Below, in pieces: positions 8,185 to 16,085 of a stretch of 43,689 nucleotides of DNA; the stretch's first letter is position 1, and each line of letters begins with the position of its first letter. The position numbers and the translations under genes were made by a program. Under the pieces are notes generated by a model that saw only the letters and a list, made by a program, of their open reading frames with translations, was not told the origin of the DNA and did no database searches. Source of the stretch: Chloroflexota bacterium (GTDB lineage: Bacteria; Chloroflexota; Anaerolineae; Anaerolineales; UBA11579); assembly GCA_019456165.1 (NCBI GenBank), contig VRUJ01000037.1:1-43689 (forward strand), given 5' to 3'.

Positions 8185-9399
8185 ATGGATACTAAAAAAG
8201 ATACTAACACACAAAACTTTCCTGTACGGAAAATACCTACCTGGGTAATTGCAGTATTCCCATTAGTATTACTAGCCGGGCTAATCGCGTTGTTCGTCAA
8301 TACCAATCCTATCCAGGTGACCACATCTGAACTGCCCCCCATCGAAGACCTGAGCTTTCAACGAGTAAACTTAACCAGAGACCATATAGAAATAAAAGTG
8401 ACCAATTCGGGCCCAGACCAGGTGGTTATTGCACAGATAATTATTGACGAAGCCTACTGGAATTTCGAGATCGATCCTTATAACTCCCTGGGGCGCCTTG
8501 AGAGCGCCACAATCCACATGGACTATCCCTGGGTAGAGACCGAACCATTTGAAATTGTGATCATAACATCCAGCGGAACAACCTTTGCCCATGAGGTTGA
8601 ATTGGCTACAGAATCCCCAACTGCAAACGCTCAACAGTTCTTGGCTTACGGACTGGTAGGCCTTTATGTCGGCATTATTCCGGTCGGATTGGGATTGCTG
8701 TGGTTCCCAGCTTTGCGCCGTATGAGCCAAAAGGGAATAGGATTTGTCCTGGCGCTCACTGTCGGCCTTTTGGTTTTCTTGCTGGTTGATACCTTCCTGG
8801 AAGCCATTGAAGTCGCCCATCTTCTCCCCGGTGTGTTTCAAGGCATCCCTCTGACCCTTTTTGCCGCCATTCTGACCTGGCTAATTATCACAGCCATCGG
8901 GAGCCAACAAACTATTGCCGAGCGCAGCAGCCCGCGAGGCCGTAAATTCATTGCATCTTTAATCGCTACCGGTATCGGCTTTCATAACCTGGGTGAAGGG
9001 CTGGTGGTTGGGGCTGCTTTTGCCTTGGGTGAAGCCGCGCTTGGCTCATTTCTTGTGATCGGTTTCATTTTGCACAACATCACTGAAGGCATCGGCATTG
9101 CTGCTCCCGTCACTCGCGATAAACCTGGCTTAAGCTGGTTTACCCTAATGTTATTTATTGCAGGCGGCCCGGCGATATTGGGTACCTGGATCGGTGGATT
9201 TGCTTTTTCCCCGCTATTGGCAGTAATTTTCTTAGGCGTTGGATTGGGCGCCATCTGGCAGGTGATTTTCGAAGTCGGCTTACTGATGCAGCGAGATGCC
9301 CAGAAGGAAAACATCTCAGTAGTTAATTGGGTAAATGTTTTAGGGTTAGCCATAGGTATCGCGTTGATGTATTTCACCGCCTTCTTGGTAAAGTTTTAG
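8185..9399 (+). CDS. ZIP-family divalent metal transporter with N-terminal extracytoplasmic domain
   Basis: ZIP proteins import Zn2+, Fe2+ or Mn2+. The 404-residue protein carries both signature metal-site helices: FHNLGEG (His267, Asn268, Glu271) and LHNITEG (His297, Asn298, Glu301). Unlike typical bacterial ZIP proteins of about 250-300 residues, it begins with one helix (about 20-38), then about 110 residues of predicted beta-rich extracytoplasmic domain (about 45-145), then seven or eight membrane helices. The start lies 9 bases after the oxidase stop codon, so co-transcription is very likely. The extra domain may receive metal from the exported oxidase; this is inference. The metal transported cannot be assigned. 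Confidence 0.85.
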   Translation: MDTKKDTNTQNFPVRKIPTWVIAVFPLVLLAGLIALFVNTNPIQVTTSELPPIEDLSFQRVNLTRDHIEIKVTNSGPDQVVIAQIIIDEAYWNFEIDPYNSLGRLESATIHMDYPWVETEPFEIVIITSSGTTFAHEVELATESPTANAQQFLAYGLVGLYVGIIPVGLGLLWFPALRRMSQKGIGFVLALTVGLLVFLLVDTFLEAIEVAHLLPGVFQGIPLTLFAAILTWLIITAIGSQQTIAERSSPRGRKFIASLIATGIGFHNLGEGLVVGAAFALGEAALGSFLVIGFILHNITEGIGIAAPVTRDKPGLSWFTLMLFIAGGPAILGTWIGGFAFSPLLAVIFLGVGLGAIWQVIFEVGLLMQRDAQKENISVVNWVNVLGLAIGIALMYFTAFLVKF

Positions 9400-9564
9400 A
9401 TGTAATAGTCCGCCACTGAGTATCCTAAACTCGTAGACCATGCTAAAATCCATAAACTTGCTTGGTTAATCATCTTACAGTTTTTGACTTGATTAATAAT
9501 GGATTGATTTGAAAAAACATTATAGCATCCGAGTACGGATTTCACCGCAAAAAGGATACAGATT

Positions 9565-10377
9565 ATGACTGAAGACATCCACGTTCTAATTATGGAAGAC
9601 GACCCATATTCCCGCGATTTGATGACTCTAATGCTAACCAGAGATTGGCGAACCAGGGTAATTGGAGAAGTGGATGACGATCATGGTCTGCGCCGCTTAT
9701 TGGCCGAAAACATCAAACCTATCGACGTCATAATCTTAGATACCGAGATTCCCGGAGATCCAGAGTGGCCAGATAGGGCCATAGATAAGATCAGGCAAAT
9801 TCAAGACCCTCCAGCAGTCCTCTACCTTGGCACCAGCACCAATCCGGAGCTATTGAAACTGATCGTTAAAGATGAAGATTTTGGTGGATATGCAATTAAG
9901 AGCGAAATCCTGTATGGGCTGGGGGCTGGAATCTCCTATATTGCTAGCGGAAAGCACGTGGTCACTTCTAGCATTCTTAAGACTGCTCTTGATCAACGCA
10001 TCACCCTTCCGGATGACACCCTGGTCCTGGACGGCACCAAAATTCTAGAGCACTTCACCTCCCGCGAATCCCAGATAGTGCGCTTGGGAGTTCTGTTGAA
10101 CCAGGCTCAACGGGATGTTGCGGATGAGTTGGTGGTCAGCCCGGAATGGGTATCGGAAGTGGTCAGCAAAGCCTACGGCAAACTTGGAATGCACGAAATT
10201 CTATCAGGCGAGGTTACCTTAGAGACCTACTTTGATGATCCCGCCATTTTAGAACGTTGGGGATCGGTCTTGCACACCCATGACGGCAAAAAAGGGGACG
10301 GGCATACTCGCAAGACTCCCTGGATGTCCACCTTAGCCTACCATTTACTAACCATACCAGATGTTGACGAATTATAG
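9565..10377 (+). CDS. Response regulator with receiver and LuxR-like HTH domains
   Basis: The protein has 270 residues. An N-terminal receiver domain shows the acidic pocket Glu11-Asp12-Asp13, phosphoacceptor Asp59 in ILDTEIPG, Thr/Ser near 90 and conserved Lys112 in YAIKSE. A helix-turn-helix region of LuxR/FixJ type spans about 160-215 (FTSRESQIVRL, VVSPEWVSEVVSKAYGKLGM), although the second helix is unusually rich in acidic residues. About 55 further residues at the C terminus have no recognised domain. No sensor kinase is adjacent. A gap of 165 bases separates it from the ZIP gene, so it may or may not belong to that operon. Confidence 0.75.
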   Translation: MTEDIHVLIMEDDPYSRDLMTLMLTRDWRTRVIGEVDDDHGLRRLLAENIKPIDVIILDTEIPGDPEWPDRAIDKIRQIQDPPAVLYLGTSTNPELLKLIVKDEDFGGYAIKSEILYGLGAGISYIASGKHVVTSSILKTALDQRITLPDDTLVLDGTKILEHFTSRESQIVRLGVLLNQAQRDVADELVVSPEWVSEVVSKAYGKLGMHEILSGEVTLETYFDDPAILERWGSVLHTHDGKKGDGHTRKTPWMSTLAYHLLTIPDVDEL

Positions 10378-10402
10378 AAAGGAAATTACTTCAAATAAAC
10401 TA

Positions 10403-10515
10403 CCAAAATCCTCTAAACTCCTATCCCCGCTGCAAGCAACGGGGTATTACGGAGTTTAGCCCCCACGGGTACGGATTTTGGAAAAACATGGAACCCTCGT
10501 AGCAAGCTACGGGGT
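10403..10515. repeat. Pair of GCAAGC-loop hairpins (REP/MITE-like)
   Basis: Hairpin 1 has an outer 9-bp stem (10403-10411 with 10473-10481), a middle 8-bp stem (10414-10421 with 10451-10458) and an inner CCCCG/CGGGG stem (10425-10429 with 10440-10444). Hairpin 2 (10493-10515) has the related form ccctcgtAGCAAGCTacgggg. Both end in GGGGTATT, so they look like two copies of one element. Confidence 0.65.
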
Positions 10516-10604
10516 ATTCAGCAAGAATAAATTTACTTATTATTGTTAAGGCAATAATATATATTTATAAAATTTCTATTCCTAAGAATATCGTAAGCCA
10601 GTCC

Positions 10605-10619
10605 CCTATATGATATAGG
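10605..10619. promoter_or_regulatory. Palindromic operator candidate upstream of the ABC exporter
   Basis: CCTATAT and ATATAGG are perfect inverted arms around one central base. It lies about 84 bases upstream of the ABC ATPase start codon, in the likely promoter region. The binding protein is unknown; no regulator gene is adjacent. Confidence 0.4.
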
Positions 10620-10702
10620 TATAAAATTTATAAATGCTCTCTATAATCTTGGAAGTTACAAGGAGAAGCATTTAAGCTCACATTTTAGAAACGAGGTGAA
10701 TT

Positions 10703-11608
10703 ATGAGTGAAACATTTGCAATTAAAACAGAAGGATTAATAAAGTCTTATGGCAGTTTCCAGGCTCTATATGGCGTAGACTTGGAAGTTCAAAAAGGTGA
10801 AATATTCGGTTTCCTAGGACCTAACGGTGCCGGTAAAACCACAACGATCCGCTGTTTGTTAGATACCATCCACCGCAACGGTGGTTCAGTGAGTGTTATG
10901 GGGATAGACCCACTCAAAGATCCTGTTGCAGTGCGTGCCCTCGTGGGCTACCTGCCTGGCGAGTTATCCATGGAAGCCAATCAAACCGGTGAAAAATTAT
11001 TTCGCTACTTTAACCAATTGCGCGGCGGCAAAGCAGAATGGGATTATATCCGCGAGATGGCGAAAAGATTGGACCTGGATATTAAACGGCCGGTTAAAAC
11101 CCTTTCTCACGGAAACAAACAAAAGATTGGAGTTATCCAAGCTTTTATGCACCGCCCAGAATTACTAATATTGGATGAACCCACCTCCGGACTTGACCCA
11201 TTAATGCAGCAAGAAGTATTAAGATTAGTTGAAGAAGCTCAATCCGATGGCGCCACAATATTCTTTTCTTCGCATATTATGGGAGAAATTCAAGCAGTGG
11301 CTGATAAGGTTGGCATTATTCGGGCTGGCAGGATTATCGAAGTTGCTGAGACTTCCTCTCTTATCGGTCGTTCATTGAACCGAGCTACCGTGCGCTTCAA
11401 GCAAAGCGTGGACGTTGCCTCGCTCGCGAACGTGCAAGGCGTAACTGTCCTCGGGCACGATGATGGCACCAGTGTGACGGTTCAAGTTGAGGGCGAAATG
11501 GACGGCCTGATCAAAGCTTTGGCTGGCTTCCCTGTACTTGATTTTGAGACCCAACGCCCATCACTTGAAGAAATCTTCCTCGCCTACTACAAAGACGGCA
11601 CTGATTAA
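10703..11608 (+). CDS. ABC-2 type transporter, ATP-binding subunit
   Basis: The protein has 301 residues. Walker A is GPNGAGKTT (Gly39-Thr47), the signature is a variant LSHGNKQKIG, Walker B is LLILDEPTSGLDP and the switch is SSHIM. The C-terminal 80 residues match the accessory domain common in CcmA/drug-exporter ATPases (SLEEIFLAYY near the end). Such subunits power export of lipids, antibiotics or other hydrophobic compounds through a separate membrane subunit, here the next gene, 32 bases downstream. A GAGGTG site precedes the ATG. Substrate unknown. Confidence 0.93.
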   Translation: MSETFAIKTEGLIKSYGSFQALYGVDLEVQKGEIFGFLGPNGAGKTTTIRCLLDTIHRNGGSVSVMGIDPLKDPVAVRALVGYLPGELSMEANQTGEKLFRYFNQLRGGKAEWDYIREMAKRLDLDIKRPVKTLSHGNKQKIGVIQAFMHRPELLILDEPTSGLDPLMQQEVLRLVEEAQSDGATIFFSSHIMGEIQAVADKVGIIRAGRIIEVAETSSLIGRSLNRATVRFKQSVDVASLANVQGVTVLGHDDGTSVTVQVEGEMDGLIKALAGFPVLDFETQRPSLEEIFLAYYKDGTD

Positions 11609-11640
11609 TATTCAGAAAACCATTATTAGGAGATTATAAA

Positions 11641-12504
11641 ATGAACACAATATTTCGATACACTCTCTCCCGTTCTCGAGGCGGTATTCTTGGATGGGGT
11701 ATTGGCATGTTCCTTTTAGGATTAATGATCGTACCAGTTTACTCCTCTTTTGAAGGTCAAGGCGAAATGATGGAGCAGCTCTTAGATGCTTTCCCTCCAG
11801 AAATGATGGCATTTTTTGGAGAAATGTCGAGTTTGGACACGATCGAAGGCTTTCTAGAGATTGAGTATTTCGCAATATTGCCCCTCATTCTAGGAATTTA
11901 TGCCATTACCTCTGGCGGTGGCATGATTGCCAACGATGAAGAAAATGGTACACTCGATCTCGTTGCGGCACATCCTATCAGCCGCAGCAGCCTTTTCTTT
12001 GGCCGTTTTCTCTCCATTTTGACTGGCATTCTAGCTATACTCGTATTATCTTGGTTGGGGCTGGTTGTTCCTGCGCAGGCGATGGAAAATGTAAGCCTAG
12101 CTGGAATAGGAACACCCTTCCTTTCACTCTTTTCATATATACTTCTGTTCACTACTCTTGCTTTAGCTCTAAGCTTGCTGCTGCCCTCCAAACGTATAAC
12201 GTCAATGGTTGTTGGGATCTTCATGGTTGCAGATTTCTTCATACAAGGATTTGCCCGATTAAATACCGATCTTGAAGCAATTGCAGATGTCTTACCGCTA
12301 AAGTTTTACCAGGGAACAGGGTGGGTAACTGATAGATTAAATACATCTTGGTTCTTTGGTGAAATTGCAGTTGCAGTATTATTGCTTCTATTTGCTTGGT
12401 GGCGTTTCGCGCGACGGGATATCCGCGTGGGCGGCGAAGGCACCTGGGAATTTCCTCTTATTAGTAAACTTAGGAGGGGTAAAGTTGAAGTCAGTGGGGA
12501 TTAA
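11641..12504 (+). CDS. ABC-2 type transporter, permease subunit
   Basis: A membrane protein of 287 residues with about six predicted helices: near 13-33, 75-95, about 120-145, 155-180, 185-205 and 240-260. It has the EENGTLDLVAAHPISRSSLF segment typical of the cytoplasmic coupling region in ABC-2 permeases. An AGGAGA site lies just upstream. It pairs with the ATPase encoded 32 bases before it, and the two are closed by a terminator, so they form a two-gene operon. Substrate cannot be told. Confidence 0.88.
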   Translation: MNTIFRYTLSRSRGGILGWGIGMFLLGLMIVPVYSSFEGQGEMMEQLLDAFPPEMMAFFGEMSSLDTIEGFLEIEYFAILPLILGIYAITSGGGMIANDEENGTLDLVAAHPISRSSLFFGRFLSILTGILAILVLSWLGLVVPAQAMENVSLAGIGTPFLSLFSYILLFTTLALALSLLLPSKRITSMVVGIFMVADFFIQGFARLNTDLEAIADVLPLKFYQGTGWVTDRLNTSWFFGEIAVAVLLLLFAWWRFARRDIRVGGEGTWEFPLISKLRRGKVEVSGD

Positions 12505-12532
12505 TTACTTTATGCGAAATAAGAAAGTTAAT

Positions 12533-12566
12533 AAGAGCGGTTCACAATATTGTGCGCCGCTCTTTT
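12533..12566 (+). terminator. Terminator of the ABC exporter operon
   Basis: AAGAGCGG (12533-12540) pairs with CCGCTCTT (12557-12564), followed by T. The loop contains a further palindrome, CACAATATTGTG (12543-12554). Confidence 0.75.
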
Positions 12567-12618
12567 GATTTTGAAGAAACCCAGCGACTTGTTAAATATC
12601 TAGTATACTGAAAGCCCT

Positions 12619-13260
12619 ATGCCATTCACCACGATCTTCTTCGATTTAGATGGCACTCTATATCCCAACGGAATCGGACTCTGGGAGGAAATTTCCGTAC
12701 GCATTGATGAATATATGCATTCCCGCTTAGGCATATCTGAAAAGCTAATCCCAAACCTTCGGCAGAAATACTTTTTAGAGTATGGTACAACCTTGAGGGG
12801 ATTACAGGCCAAACAACACGTTGACGGTCAGGACTACCTGGAGTTCGTCCACAATATTCCATACGAGAAATATTTGAATGTAGACCCTCCTCTAAGAGAA
12901 ATGCTGCTTCAATTAAATCAGAAAAAATGGGTGTTTACCAATTCTAGTGAGAAGCATGCACGCAGAGTTTTAAAACATTTAGGTATCGAGGACTGTTTTG
13001 CAGGCATCCTGGATGTGGTTGAAATGGATTTTAACAACAAACCAGATCGGGCAGTTTTCAAAAAGGCGCTGCAGATTTCAGGAGAAAACCAAGCAGAAAA
13101 CTGCATACTGTTGGACGACCTTCCACAAAACCTGGCGCCTGCTCGGGAACTGGGTTTCTTCACCGTACTGGTTGGGTCAGATGAACCTAACGAGTCCGCA
13201 AATATCAGTATCGCCAATCCCAACGAGCTGACAAAAGTTATGCCCGAATTGGTAGAATAG
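12619..13260 (+). CDS. HAD-superfamily hydrolase, pyrimidine 5'-nucleotidase-like
   Basis: HAD phosphatase of 213 residues. Motif I is FFDLDGTLYP (Asp9 nucleophile, Asp11 acid/base), motif II is VFTNSS, the motif III Lys is in NNKPD, and motif IV is LLDDLPQN. The DLDGTLYP start and the overall arrangement match the SDT1/pyrimidine 5'-nucleotidase group, which dephosphorylates UMP/CMP-type nucleotides. No Shine-Dalgarno site is visible; a TATACT box lies 9 bases before the ATG, so the mRNA may be leaderless. The next gene begins 18 bases after the stop. Confidence 0.82.
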   Translation: MPFTTIFFDLDGTLYPNGIGLWEEISVRIDEYMHSRLGISEKLIPNLRQKYFLEYGTTLRGLQAKQHVDGQDYLEFVHNIPYEKYLNVDPPLREMLLQLNQKKWVFTNSSEKHARRVLKHLGIEDCFAGILDVVEMDFNNKPDRAVFKKALQISGENQAENCILLDDLPQNLAPARELGFFTVLVGSDEPNESANISIANPNELTKVMPELVE

Positions 13261-13278
13261 CTCGCTGGAGGTTACGCT

Positions 13279-13506
13279 ATGGATGCAGATGTTTTGATCG
13301 TAGTTTGTTTACTAATATTCATAGTGGTTGGAGTTAACGCTACACTTTTTACGATGCTTAGGCGCAAGAACACTACTGGTCAGATTGAGCTTCTTCAACG
13401 CGCAGCACGGGCAGCACGTAATCCATGGAAACAGGGGGATGAACAGATAAAAGAATTATCACGTCTTGTTTCAGAACTTGATAACAATGAAACCGACGAA
13501 GATTAA
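13279..13506 (+). CDS. Small single-helix membrane protein, function unknown
   Basis: The protein has 75 residues: a transmembrane helix at about 5-27, a basic patch (LRRK), then an amphipathic, charged cytoplasmic tail ending in acidic residues (NNETDED). GGAGG precedes the ATG, and the gene follows the HAD hydrolase by 18 bases, probably in the same transcript. I do not recognise a named family. Confidence 0.65.
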   Translation: MDADVLIVVCLLIFIVVGVNATLFTMLRRKNTTGQIELLQRAARAARNPWKQGDEQIKELSRLVSELDNNETDED

Positions 13507-13568
13507 CCCACTCCCAATCTCAAACTTATCCTGTTCTAATCAATTTATGATAAGCTAAGGAGGCTTGG

Positions 13569-13622
13569 ATGATGGACGATATCACCTTATCACAGGCATA
13601 CATATTTAGCTCATCGAGCTAA
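13569..13622 (+). CDS. Possible 17-codon leader ORF before the S41 peptidase gene
   Basis: A perfect AAGGAGG (13557-13563) lies 5 bases before ATG 13569. The frame runs MMDDITLSQAYIFSSSS then TAA. The end overlaps a small inverted repeat TAGCTC/GAGCTA. The peptidase start is 13 bases downstream. Such a strong site before a tiny frame suggests translation, but without comparison it could be chance. Confidence 0.35.
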   Translation: MMDDITLSQAYIFSSSS

Positions 13623-13635
13623 AGCGGAGAAGTTG

Positions 13636-15147
13636 ATGAAGCCCAATATCCTACCAAAAATAAGCGCCTTAATTATCATTCTACTGATATTGGTCACTGG
13701 TGTTGCCTCGGCATCGTACCTCGTTTACCAAGGCATTAATAATCTCAATTTGCCAGAAATTGTTGACCTTCCAGTTAATCCCTCTACAGGATCAGAAGGA
13801 GAATCCACTTCACCTGGGGAAACTATAAAAGCCTCTGACCCCCAGACACCAATCAACATAGATATGGATCTAGCGCCGCTTTTCGTTCCATTCTGGGAAA
13901 GCTGGGAAATCCTGCACGAGAATTATTATGACCAACCTATTGACAATCAGGTTTTAGCTCAAGGAGCGATTGACGGCATCAATATCGCGCTCGAAGAGGC
14001 GGGCATTAATATTGAGGAAATCACCGTTCTTGAAGATTCTCCACCATACACGGATCTGTCCCAGGAAGCTAACACACCGGCAGAAGCTGAAGAAGCTTTT
14101 GCCCCATTCTGGCAGGCATGGCAAGCAGCTGAACATGCCGAGCTTGGAGAAGACTTCACCTACGAAGGTTTGATGGAACACGCCTTGCGCAGTATGGTTG
14201 ATTCCCTCGGCGATCCTCTCACATCCTATCTAGACCCCGATGAGTTCCGTGAACTAAACACCCCCCTGGAGGGTGAATATGAGGGAATTGGCGCCTGGGT
14301 GGACCCTTCTGGAGAATATTTAACTATCATTTCTCCCATGGATGGCTCACCAGCAGAAGCCGCTGGTCTCAGAGCAGGAGATGAAGTTATTGCTGTCGAT
14401 GGCGAAGACATGACAGGAATAGAAGGAGATATCGTAATCCGCCATGTCCTTGGGCCAGCAGGTTCCCAAGTAACTCTGACCATCCGTCGAGAGGGCTTAG
14501 ATGAACCATTCGATGTCTCAATTACTCGCAGTCGTATCGTTATCCCCAGCGTGGAAGGTGAAATCCTCGATAACGGAATTGCTTACGTGAATTTATTCAC
14601 CTTCGGAGAAAATACCGGTCGGGACCTGCACGCTCTCCTAGAAGATTTAATGGCTCAAGAACCGGTGGGCTTGATCCTGGATTTGCGTAACAACGGGGGA
14701 GGCTTCCTGCACACCACTATTGATGTGGCTTCAGAATTCATGAGTGAAGGTGTCGTTTTGTACGAAGAATACGGTGACGGCAGCCGAGATATTTACGAAG
14801 TTCGTCCCGGCGGCCTTGCCACCGAAATTCCAATCGTAGTCCTGATAAACGGCGGATCAGCTTCAGCCTCAGAAATTCTTGCTGGGATGATTCAAGACTA
14901 TGATCGCGGCATACTGTTAGGCACAGTCTCTTACGGGAAAGGATCTGTGCAACTTCCCATCGTTTTAGCAAACGAATGGGGAGCATTGCGAGTGACAATC
15001 GCCCGCTGGCTAACTCCAAACGAGACCCATATCCAAGGAGTTGGCCTGACGCCCGATATCATTGTTCCAGACTTGACTGATGAAGACATCGAAACCGAAA
15101 ACGACCCGCAACTTGATAGAGCAATTGAGATTTTACTTGAGTTATAA
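13636..15147 (+). CDS. S41-family C-terminal processing peptidase (CtpA-like)
   Basis: The protein has 503 residues. An N-terminal signal anchor (about 10-30) is followed by a low-complexity linker, a helical region, a PDZ domain (EGIGAWVDPSGE through GLRAGDEVIAVDGED) and the protease core. The core has NGGSASASEIL (nucleophile Ser region) and SYGKGSVQLP (catalytic Lys). The family cleaves proteins at C termini outside the membrane. A 33-residue insert rich in Glu/Ala occurs in the helical region before the PDZ domain. ATG 13636 is chosen with GGAG 6 bases upstream; an in-frame TTG at 13633 is less likely. A possible leader ORF precedes it. Confidence 0.92.
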   Translation: MKPNILPKISALIIILLILVTGVASASYLVYQGINNLNLPEIVDLPVNPSTGSEGESTSPGETIKASDPQTPINIDMDLAPLFVPFWESWEILHENYYDQPIDNQVLAQGAIDGINIALEEAGINIEEITVLEDSPPYTDLSQEANTPAEAEEAFAPFWQAWQAAEHAELGEDFTYEGLMEHALRSMVDSLGDPLTSYLDPDEFRELNTPLEGEYEGIGAWVDPSGEYLTIISPMDGSPAEAAGLRAGDEVIAVDGEDMTGIEGDIVIRHVLGPAGSQVTLTIRREGLDEPFDVSITRSRIVIPSVEGEILDNGIAYVNLFTFGENTGRDLHALLEDLMAQEPVGLILDLRNNGGGFLHTTIDVASEFMSEGVVLYEEYGDGSRDIYEVRPGGLATEIPIVVLINGGSASASEILAGMIQDYDRGILLGTVSYGKGSVQLPIVLANEWGALRVTIARWLTPNETHIQGVGLTPDIIVPDLTDEDIETENDPQLDRAIEILLEL

Positions 15148-15167
15148 TAGCTAAAAGATTATCTAAA

Positions 15168-15279
15168 TAGGACTTACGCATTTGAGTAGTTTTCTGTCAT
15201 AGACAAGGGGTTTAAACCCCTTGTTATATACGAAAAAAACCTAAATGCACAAAATTCCTGTTATTTTCCGTAAGTCCTA
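15168..15279. mobile_element. 112-bp MITE with 11-bp terminal inverted repeats and 5-bp target duplication
   Basis: The ends TAGGACTTACG (15168-15178) and CGTAAGTCCTA (15269-15279) are perfect inverted repeats. Both sides are flanked by CTAAA (15163-15167 and 15280-15284), as expected of a target-site duplication. Inside is a 22-base perfect palindrome (15203-15224). There is no room for a transposase gene, so it would need one in trans. It inserted just upstream of the ribosome binding site of the next gene. Confidence 0.8.
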
Positions 15280-15297
15280 CTAAAACAAGGAGTGTAT

Positions 15298-16002
15298 ATG
15301 GGATTCTTCTTCTTCAACCCCACTTATATGTTATTCATGGCCCCTGCAATCATCCTCATGTTGATAACGCAGTGGTACGTGAGTTCTGCATATAAAAAAT
15401 GGAGCAAGGTGCCCAGCCGAAACCGCATCACCGGAGCCGAAGCTGCGGAACGCTTGATGAGATCGGGAGGTTTGTACGATGTAAAACTCGAGCAAGCTCG
15501 CGGCCGCCTCAGCGACCATTATGATCCGCGCAGTAAAACCCTGCGTTTGTCCGCAGGCGTTGCCCAGGGCAGTTCAGTAGCCGCCTTGGCTATTGCCGCC
15601 CATGAGTTGGGGCATGCCATGCAAGATAATGATGGCTACATGCCGCTTCGTTTGCGAGCTGCCATCGTCCCCGCAGTCAATATCGGTTCGTATTTGGGAT
15701 GGATCTTACTGATGATCGGCATATTCTTGCAGGTCACAGAATTGGCATGGCTAGGTGTGTTCGTTTTCAGCGGGGGCGCAATCTTCTCATTAGCTACACT
15801 ACCGGTCGAGCTTAATGCTTCTGCGCGTGCAAGAAGATTGTTGGCGGATACTGGGCTTGTCGTAGGTGAGAATGAACGCCGCGGTGTTAACACTGTTCTA
15901 AATGCTGCAGCACTGACGTACGTCGCCGCATTGATCGCCGCAGTAATGCAATTACTGTACTATGCCTCAATCGTTTTAGGCATGGGAGGACGCAGGCGCT
16001 GA
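15298..16002 (+). CDS. YugP-like zinc metallopeptidase (membrane)
   Basis: The protein has 234 residues and belongs to the neutral zinc metallopeptidase group related to YugP (Zn_peptidase_2). The zinc motif is AAHELGHAMQ. A helix at the N terminus (about 8-28) and three more (near 120-145, 150-170 and 205-228) enclose it, so the active site sits at the membrane. The VELNASARARRLL segment is typical of the family. ATG 15298 is chosen because AAGGAG lies 5 bases upstream; an in-frame GTG at 15292 overlaps that site. The MITE ends 18 bases before the start, so promoter elements must lie in or before the mobile element. Substrate unknown. Confidence 0.88.
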   Translation: MGFFFFNPTYMLFMAPAIILMLITQWYVSSAYKKWSKVPSRNRITGAEAAERLMRSGGLYDVKLEQARGRLSDHYDPRSKTLRLSAGVAQGSSVAALAIAAHELGHAMQDNDGYMPLRLRAAIVPAVNIGSYLGWILLMIGIFLQVTELAWLGVFVFSGGAIFSLATLPVELNASARARRLLADTGLVVGENERRGVNTVLNAAALTYVAALIAAVMQLLYYASIVLGMGGRRR

Positions 16003-16085
16003 CATTTTCCCAGCCAACGTTAAGGAACGATAATCTGGGGGCAAGTTGATCTAAACATAATACCTTACTATGAGGTCGATACCTG

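Larger units (their letters stand above)
10378..10702. other. 325-base intergenic region with two GC-rich hairpins and a palindrome
   Basis: There is no gene here. It holds a nested hairpin (10403-10481), a second hairpin with a similar core (10493-10515), an AT-rich stretch, and a 15-base palindrome (10605-10619) upstream of the ABC exporter genes. A TATAAT-like box is at 10642-10647, without a clear -35. Confidence 0.7.
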
